A stretch of 64,000 nt of DNA from Anaerotruncus colihominis (GTDB lineage Bacteria > Bacillota > Clostridia > Oscillospirales > Ruminococcaceae), in assembly GCF_010206195.1 (NCBI RefSeq), contig NZ_VIQT01000009.1, positions 186,001-250,000 of the forward strand. Direction: 5' to 3'. How positions within the stretch are numbered: the stretch's first letter is position 1; the number at the start of each line of letters is the position of its first letter. The notes under the pieces are model-generated. The model was not told the origin of the DNA, made no database searches, and saw nothing but the letters and a program-made list of their open reading frames with translations. Shown one piece after another: positions 59,855 through 64,000 of this stretch. A program made the translations under genes and the position numbers.

Positions 59855-60637
59855 TTATGCTATAGCGAAGCGCCGGTCAAATTCCCATACGACCTGTTCA
59901 GTGCCTTCCGGTTTTTCGGTACGTCCCGGGGAATTAAGGTACTCAGATACACCTGCAAACACAGCAAACGCTACGCGTTTCTGATAATCTGCGTTTACCA
60001 ACTTGTAAGCGTCATCTGGATTCGATAAAAAACCGCACTCAACCAAAAGCGCGGGAGCCGGCGCATTATAAATTAGATATACACTATCTGTACACGGTTT
60101 ACTTTTACGTGTATTTTCCGGCTGTAACATTTCAATTAAATTGGCCTGCATAATCTCTCCCAAAAGTTGACTCTCAGGATTTTTAGGGCCGTAAAAAACC
60201 TGTGCTCCAAAGTATTTTGATTGTGTAAATTTATTTTGATGGATACTGATGAAAATACAGTTATCATATGTTTTCATCAATTCAAATCGATTGTGAATAT
60301 CAGAATTTTTTTTCTGACGCGTTGTGGTTGCTGTCTCATCGTTAAGCGCGACATCACTGTCACGCGTCAGAATAGCATTGTATCCATTGATTGTAAACAA
60401 ATCGTAGAGCTTTAATGCGATTGAAAGATTGATGTCCTTTTCCACAATTCCATCAACACCAACAGCACCGCCGTCAAAGCCGCCATGGCCTGCATCAATA
60501 ATGATAGTTGGCGGTGTCTCAAACGCCTCGAATGATGGTGAAACAGCAGTAATCGACCGAATAGAATAGCGAGCCAGCGCAAACGCTGTTATCATAAGTA
60601 AAAAAATCGCCGCGACTGTGGACTTTTGAACCTTCAT
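59855..60637 (-). CDS. cwlD: N-acetylmuramoyl-L-alanine amidase CwlD (spore cortex)
   Basis: A 260-residue Amidase_3 enzyme. With PdaA, CwlD makes the muramic delta-lactam of spore cortex, which is the recognition mark for germination lytic enzymes. One N-terminal hydrophobic helix (STVAAIFLLMITAFALA) anchors or exports it. Zinc ligands and catalytic Glu are in IIDAGHGGFDGG, GIVEKDIN, FISIHQNKF and LLVECGFLSN. The ATG at 60637 is 6 bases after GGGGGG. The protein's size and single domain fit CwlD better than vegetative amidases, which carry binding repeats. It adds to the evidence that the organism sporulates. Confidence 0.88.
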   Translation of the reverse strand: MKVQKSTVAAIFLLMITAFALARYSIRSITAVSPSFEAFETPPTIIIDAGHGGFDGGAVGVDGIVEKDINLSIALKLYDLFTINGYNAILTRDSDVALNDETATTTRQKKNSDIHNRFELMKTYDNCIFISIHQNKFTQSKYFGAQVFYGPKNPESQLLGEIMQANLIEMLQPENTRKSKPCTDSVYLIYNAPAPALLVECGFLSNPDDAYKLVNADYQKRVAFAVFAGVSEYLNSPGRTEKPEGTEQVVWEFDRRFAIA

Positions 60638-60709
60638 ATGCATCCCCCCGCTCCAATCTATGCGGACAATCGGGATATTTATGCCCTATGGCGCAAAAGG
60701 GGGGAGGGG

Positions 60710-60817
60710 GGCTATCTGTACTTTACAGTTTCCAATGGCGGACATGTTGTTATTTCTGACGGCCTGTTGATGCGCAAATAATCCCGTTTCCCTCAGTGGG
60801 CGGCGCTTTGCGCCGCC
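60710..60817 (+). pseudogene. Remnant copy of the transglutaminase gene's 3' end and terminator
   Basis: The 23 codons GYLYFTVSNGGHVVISDGLL-MRK plus stop (60710-60781) match the C-terminus of the protein encoded at 56178-58814 at 19 of 23 residues, and the match continues through the terminator hairpin (60799-60817). No upstream part of the gene is present; a G-run precedes the break. It is the stump of a deleted paralogue or a partial duplication. Confidence 0.85.
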
Positions 60818-60858
60818 TTTTTTGCTTTTTATTTGAACAGCGCGCACCCTATAAGGGC

Positions 60859-60887
60859 TTGACAGAATGGCCATTCCGTCATAAAGT
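60859..60887 (+). promoter_or_regulatory. radA promoter with palindromic spacer
   Basis: TTGACA (60859-60864), 17-bp spacer, TAAAGT (60882-60887). The spacer begins with GAATGGCCATTC (60865-60876), a perfect 12-bp palindrome that could be an operator. Confidence 0.65.
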
Positions 60888-60920
60888 AAAAGAAATGTAA
60901 TTATGAAGGAATGGGAATAA

Positions 60921-62309
60921 ATGGCTGTTACAAAAAACAAAAGCGTATATGTCTGCCAGAGCTGCGGATATGAAAGTGTGAAATGGTATGGACGTTGCCC
61001 GGATTGCGGCGAATGGAATTCATTGGTCGAGGAGATACGGCAGCAGGTTGCAGCGTCAAAAACGCGTGCAGCTTCAGCGGCTCCTGCCGCGCCGCGTGCA
61101 ACGGCGCAGGCAGCACGTCTGTCTGAAATATCCTCCGATGACAGCCAGCGATATAAAACAGGGGTCGGGGAGCTTGACCGTGTGCTTGGCGGTGGGATCG
61201 TCGCTGGCTCGGTGATGCTGCTTTCTGGAGATCCTGGAATCGGCAAATCAACATTATTGCTGCAAATCTGCCAATATCTCTGTGGAAGCCTGAAAATTCT
61301 GTATGTATCGGGCGAGGAAAGCGCGCGACAGCTTAAGCTGCGTGCAAACCGGCTTGGTGTAGACAGCGACAATCTTTATATTTCGGCCACGACAGATGTC
61401 GAAAACGTTTTGGAAACAGTTCGAAAGCTATCGCCGGATGTCGTGATGATCGATTCCATTCAAACGATGAATCTTTCTGCCTTAACTTCATCGGCTGGCA
61501 GCGTGACTCAGATTCGCGAATGCACACAAGTATTGATCGGTATTGCCAAAAGCGCAGAGATCCCGGTGTTTATCGTTGGCCATGTCAATAAGGACGGAGC
61601 GATTGCCGGGCCAAAGATGCTTGAGCATATGGTTGACGCCGTCCTTTATTTTGAAGGAGAACGCCATCAAAATTACCGAATTTTGCGAGCGGTAAAGAAC
61701 CGCTATGGCTCCACCAATGAAATCGGTGTATTTGAGATGGGACAGGAAGGTTTGCACGAGGTACCAAATCCTTCCTTGATGATGCTTTCAGGCCGTCCAA
61801 AAAATGTCTCCGGGACATGCGTGGCTTGTGTTATGGAGGGGACGCGTCCGATTCTCGCGGAGGTTCAAGCGCTTGTCTCCAAAACAGGCTTTGGCACGCC
61901 GCGCCGTCAGGCGGCCGGCTTTGATTATAACCGCGCGGCGCTGTTGATTGCAGTGCTCGAAAAGCGCGGAGGCTATTTTTTTGGAACGCTCGACGCCTAT
62001 ATCAATGTGGTCGGCGGCCTGCGGCTGGACGAACCGGCCGCTGATCTGCCAGTTGCAATGGCGCTTGTATCAAATCTGTTGGATAAATGTATTCCAGATG
62101 ATCTCGCGGCCTTTGGTGAAATTGGATTGGCCGGAGAAGTGCGTTCTGTTGGCAGTATTCAACAGCGTGTCAGCGAGGCATACCGGCTTGGTTTTACGAC
62201 CTGTGTGATCCCACGCCACTGTATTTCAATGGTCAATGTGCGCGATATGCCGGATTTAAATCTGATCGGTGTGCAAAACCTGTCACAGGCGATCGCGGTC
62301 ATCCGATAG
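60921..62309 (+). CDS. radA: DNA repair protein RadA
   Basis: RadA is a RecA-like, DnaB-type helicase that helps branch migration in recombination and competence. It has 462 residues: an N-terminal zinc finger (CQSCG...CPDCG), a RecA core with Walker A GDPGIGKST, the RadA signature KNRYGSTNEIG (the canonical form is KNRFG), and a C-terminal Lon-protease-like domain (LDAYINVVGGLRLDEPAAD). In Firmicutes it usually follows clpC or ctsR; here it stands with its own promoter. Confidence 0.94.
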   Translation: MAVTKNKSVYVCQSCGYESVKWYGRCPDCGEWNSLVEEIRQQVAASKTRAASAAPAAPRATAQAARLSEISSDDSQRYKTGVGELDRVLGGGIVAGSVMLLSGDPGIGKSTLLLQICQYLCGSLKILYVSGEESARQLKLRANRLGVDSDNLYISATTDVENVLETVRKLSPDVVMIDSIQTMNLSALTSSAGSVTQIRECTQVLIGIAKSAEIPVFIVGHVNKDGAIAGPKMLEHMVDAVLYFEGERHQNYRILRAVKNRYGSTNEIGVFEMGQEGLHEVPNPSLMMLSGRPKNVSGTCVACVMEGTRPILAEVQALVSKTGFGTPRRQAAGFDYNRAALLIAVLEKRGGYFFGTLDAYINVVGGLRLDEPAADLPVAMALVSNLLDKCIPDDLAAFGEIGLAGEVRSVGSIQQRVSEAYRLGFTTCVIPRHCISMVNVRDMPDLNLIGVQNLSQAIAVIR

Positions 62310-62462
62310 ATCTGCATAAGGGTCGGTGCGTGTAAAATAGCCGCAGCCATTGCCTTCGCAATTGGTAATATAGCCGATTTCATCAAGGGAACAGTAGCCC
62401 TGTTGCTGATAATAGCAATCTTTATCACAGGGAATGAGACGCATTTTTCGTTCTTTTGCCAT
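62283..62462 (-). CDS. Small Cys-rich protein, probably metal-binding
   Basis: A 59-residue protein, MAKERKMRLIPCDKDCYYQQ onward, with Cys at 12, 16, 24, 35 and 40. The pattern C-x3-C-x7-C-x10-C-x4-C suggests a zinc or Fe-S site. Homologous short proteins occur in many clostridial genomes without known function. ATG 62462 follows GGGAGGG by 8 bases. Its 3' end overlaps the end of radA by 27 bases on the opposite strand. Confidence 0.7.
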   Translation of the reverse strand: MAKERKMRLIPCDKDCYYQQQGYCSLDEIGYITNCEGNGCGYFTRTDPYADLSDDRDRL

Positions 62463-62767
62463 AACACATACCCTCCCGCTGCCCGGACGCATCTCATACG
62501 CCGGACTTTGCAAATTTCAAATGCAGGCATTATATTAACCAGTTTGCATCGATTCATACGGTGAAGAACTAGCGGATTCCAGTCCTGAACATTCGCATAA
62601 AATCCCTGTAACGGCAAACACTAACTTCGGTTATTTCCGGGATCAGGGATTTGTCTGAAAATTGGTCTTTTTTTCACAGACAGCAGATTGGGTATTGCTT
62701 GTGAAAAAGCTGGTGTATTCTCTGTTTTCAGATAAGTCCCTGGCACCGCCGTTATAGGGGGTTATTT
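62463..62767. other. Intergenic gap
   Basis: No gene seen. AATCCCTG (62601-62608) and CAGGGATT (62644-62651) form a loose inverted repeat around 35 bases. No clear promoter for the gene at 62768 could be found by eye. Confidence 0.5.
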
Positions 62768-63853
62768 TTGTTGTTAAAACGTGTCGCCGCGCTGCTTTTG
62801 GCAGCCGGCTCCTTTGGGGTGGCAGCAGCAGCTCCGTGGATTGTTTTGCGTGCGGTGCCGACCGTTTCCTGTATTACGCCAAATGAAACATTATATGAAA
62901 AGCGGATCAGCGCCTCGGGGACCATTGAGGCACAGAATGTTCGGGAAATCTATCTTGATACACCAGTAGTGGCGCAGACAGTCAACGTATCAGTAGGGGA
63001 CCGTGTTGTCCGGGATGATGTGCTTGCTGTTATTGATGCGGAGACGACGCGAAGCATCATGCAACAAAGCGTGCCTGCCTCGATACTGTTGTCCGGTATT
63101 ACTGAGACCCTGCCGGCGGATACGTCCGATTTGCTTGGAATGTATTCCGCTCTGAAAGCATCTGGTTTGGATGCCGAGCTAGGCCCGCTGGATGACTTGG
63201 CGCAGGCTTACGCCGCGCTCGACAGCGCAGCCAATGAGGCCAATACCTATATTTATGTTCCTGATGTGATCACCGCGCCAATCAATGGAATTGTTACGGA
63301 TATCGAAATTAAAAGCGGTATGCTGTCGCGTACTGCAAAGCCGGTGATTACCATATCGGATACAGGCAGCTTTGTGGCAATGGTGACAGTAGGGGAATCG
63401 TATGTTTCCGATATCAAGGTAGGGGATGAGGCGATCATTGAAGGGACTGGGTTTCCGGATCAAACATATCATGGACATGTCAGCCGTATCTATCCTGTTG
63501 CACGCAAACAGACAGGTACCACCGCGCAGGAAACGGTCGTCGATGTGGAAATTTCCATTGATGACCCGGACGACCATCTGAAAGCTGGCTTTACAGTGCG
63601 CGCACAGATTATGACAGATACGCGCCGCACAATGTTGACCGTTCCATATGAAGCTGTGGGGCAGGACGAAAACAATGAGGAATATGTGTATATTGCAGAT
63701 GGCGCCCGTGTGGAACGCAGGACGATCAAGACTGGTATGGAACTTTTAGAAGGCGTTGAAGTGATCGAGGGACTTTCGCCAAATGATATCTTGCTGTCGG
63801 ATGTGGCAGCGGCGGGAACAGAGGGCGGACTTATCAATCTGAGGAAGGAGTGA
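62768..63853 (+). CDS. Periplasmic-adaptor-like efflux subunit (HlyD/MacA family)
   Basis: A 361-residue membrane-fusion-type protein. One N-terminal hydrophobic segment (VAALLLAAGSFGVAAAAPW) anchors it outside the membrane. A biotinyl-lipoyl-like domain (QTVNVSVGDRVVRDDVLAVI), a short alpha hairpin and a second half (APINGIVTDIEIKSGM) precede the beta-barrel. The TTG start (62768 or 62771) is about 8 bases after GGGGG. The next gene is a MacB-like permease, so the system exports a peptide, drug or lipid. In a one-membrane cell the adaptor probably assists release at the surface. Confidence 0.88.
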   Translation: MLLKRVAALLLAAGSFGVAAAAPWIVLRAVPTVSCITPNETLYEKRISASGTIEAQNVREIYLDTPVVAQTVNVSVGDRVVRDDVLAVIDAETTRSIMQQSVPASILLSGITETLPADTSDLLGMYSALKASGLDAELGPLDDLAQAYAALDSAANEANTYIYVPDVITAPINGIVTDIEIKSGMLSRTAKPVITISDTGSFVAMVTVGESYVSDIKVGDEAIIEGTGFPDQTYHGHVSRIYPVARKQTGTTAQETVVDVEISIDDPDDHLKAGFTVRAQIMTDTRRTMLTVPYEAVGQDENNEEYVYIADGARVERRTIKTGMELLEGVEVIEGLSPNDILLSDVAAAGTEGGLINLRKE

Positions 63854-63859
63854 CGCGCC

Positions 63860-64000
63860 ATGCTGTTCGACAGCTTTGTTTGCAGCCTGCGCAATCTTGG
63901 CCGAAAACGATTTCGAAGCTTTCTGACAATTGCAAGCATTGCGATAGGGGTGGCCTCGGTTGTTTTGATTGGTTCCATCGGAGAAATTGGAAAGCAGACA
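63860..64000 (+). CDS. ABC transporter permease, MacB/FtsX type (start only)
   Basis: The window holds the first 47 codons. The sequence MLFDSFVCSLRNLGRKRFRS, then FLTIASIAIGVASVVLIGSI is the N-terminal MacB_PCD entry: a basic amphipathic stretch and the first membrane helix. The ATG is 9 bases after AAGGAG, and 6 bases after the adaptor stop. The gene runs off the window's end; an ATPase gene is expected beyond. Confidence 0.85.
   Translation, partial: MLFDSFVCSLRNLGRKRFRSFLTIASIAIGVASVVLIGSIGEIGKQT

Noticed and set aside
16..64000. CRISPR arrays, tRNA or rRNA genes, prophage
   Set aside because: No regularly spaced direct repeats, no cloverleaf-like sequence and no phage structural or integrase genes were noticed on either strand. 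A tRNAscan or CRISPR finder run would settle this.

Overview
The window is a chromosomal segment of an anaerobic, endospore-forming Firmicute. The gene content and style fit the class Clostridia, probably near the Oscillospiraceae/Ruminococcaceae, but no rRNA or other marker in the window fixes the genus. The reasons are the spoIIGA-sigE-sigG sporulation block, the spore-cortex amidase CwlD, an anaerobic-type cobalamin pathway (CbiD, CbiG), a rubredoxin-first rubrerythrin, Firmicute-type gene orders (L21-L27-Obg-Mini-III; YfmF/YfmH-Lgt-FolD), and strong AGGAGG-like ribosome sites with frequent GTG/TTG starts. No rRNA, tRNA, CRISPR array or prophage was seen.

Layout. 0.1-4.5 kb: a DUF3842 protein, a possible Cys-rich small protein, then spoIIGA-sigE, a coiled-coil protein and sigG, with a Spo0A-type promoter before spoIIGA and a forespore-type promoter before sigG. 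4.6-8.2 kb: a ribokinase-family kinase, a GntR-YtrBC-like ABC operon with a palindromic operator, a small MITE-like element, and an Amidase_6 protein. 8.3-24.1 kb: one long cobalamin operon (17 genes, mostly overlapping) behind a sigma-A promoter and a terminator-bearing leader. cbiH, a cobalt chelatase and the uroporphyrinogen methyltransferase are not in the window. 24.2-34.6 kb (minus strand): a catabolic or uptake locus made of a MarR regulator, amidohydrolase, Dpp/Opp-type ABC transporter, ATC-hydrolase-family protein, fumarate-reductase-like flavoprotein and a lone 2Fe-2S protein. 34.8-42.1 kb: a 2435-residue cyclic-beta-1,2-glucan-synthase-like enzyme. 42.4-49.4 kb: housekeeping genes (M16 peptidase pair, lgt, folD, rplU, rpmA, obg, mrnC). 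49.5-54.4 kb: an NCS1 permease, an isochorismatase-fold hydrolase, a MerR regulator fused to a second isochorismatase-fold domain, and an FrdA/NadB-family flavoprotein. 54.5-64 kb: rubrerythrin, a small spore-protein-like gene, a secreted transglutaminase-fold protein, a DUF624 membrane protein, cwlD, a copied remnant of the transglutaminase gene's 3' end, radA, a Cys-rich small protein, and the start of a MacAB-like efflux system.

The most novel-looking system is at 49.5-52.7 kb. The regulator carries a full-length cysteine-hydrolase domain with the Asp-Lys-Cys triad intact. That domain resembles the free enzyme encoded just before it, and a MerR-architecture promoter with a 19-bp spacer lies in front of the operon. 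The natural reading is that the operon enzyme was duplicated and turned into the sensor of its own regulator. Other points of note are a CbiJ-dehydrogenase fusion whose second domain has lost its catalytic residues, a shrunken second CobU, an L27 without the Firmicute N-terminal extension together with absence of its protease gene prp, and several repeated palindromes.
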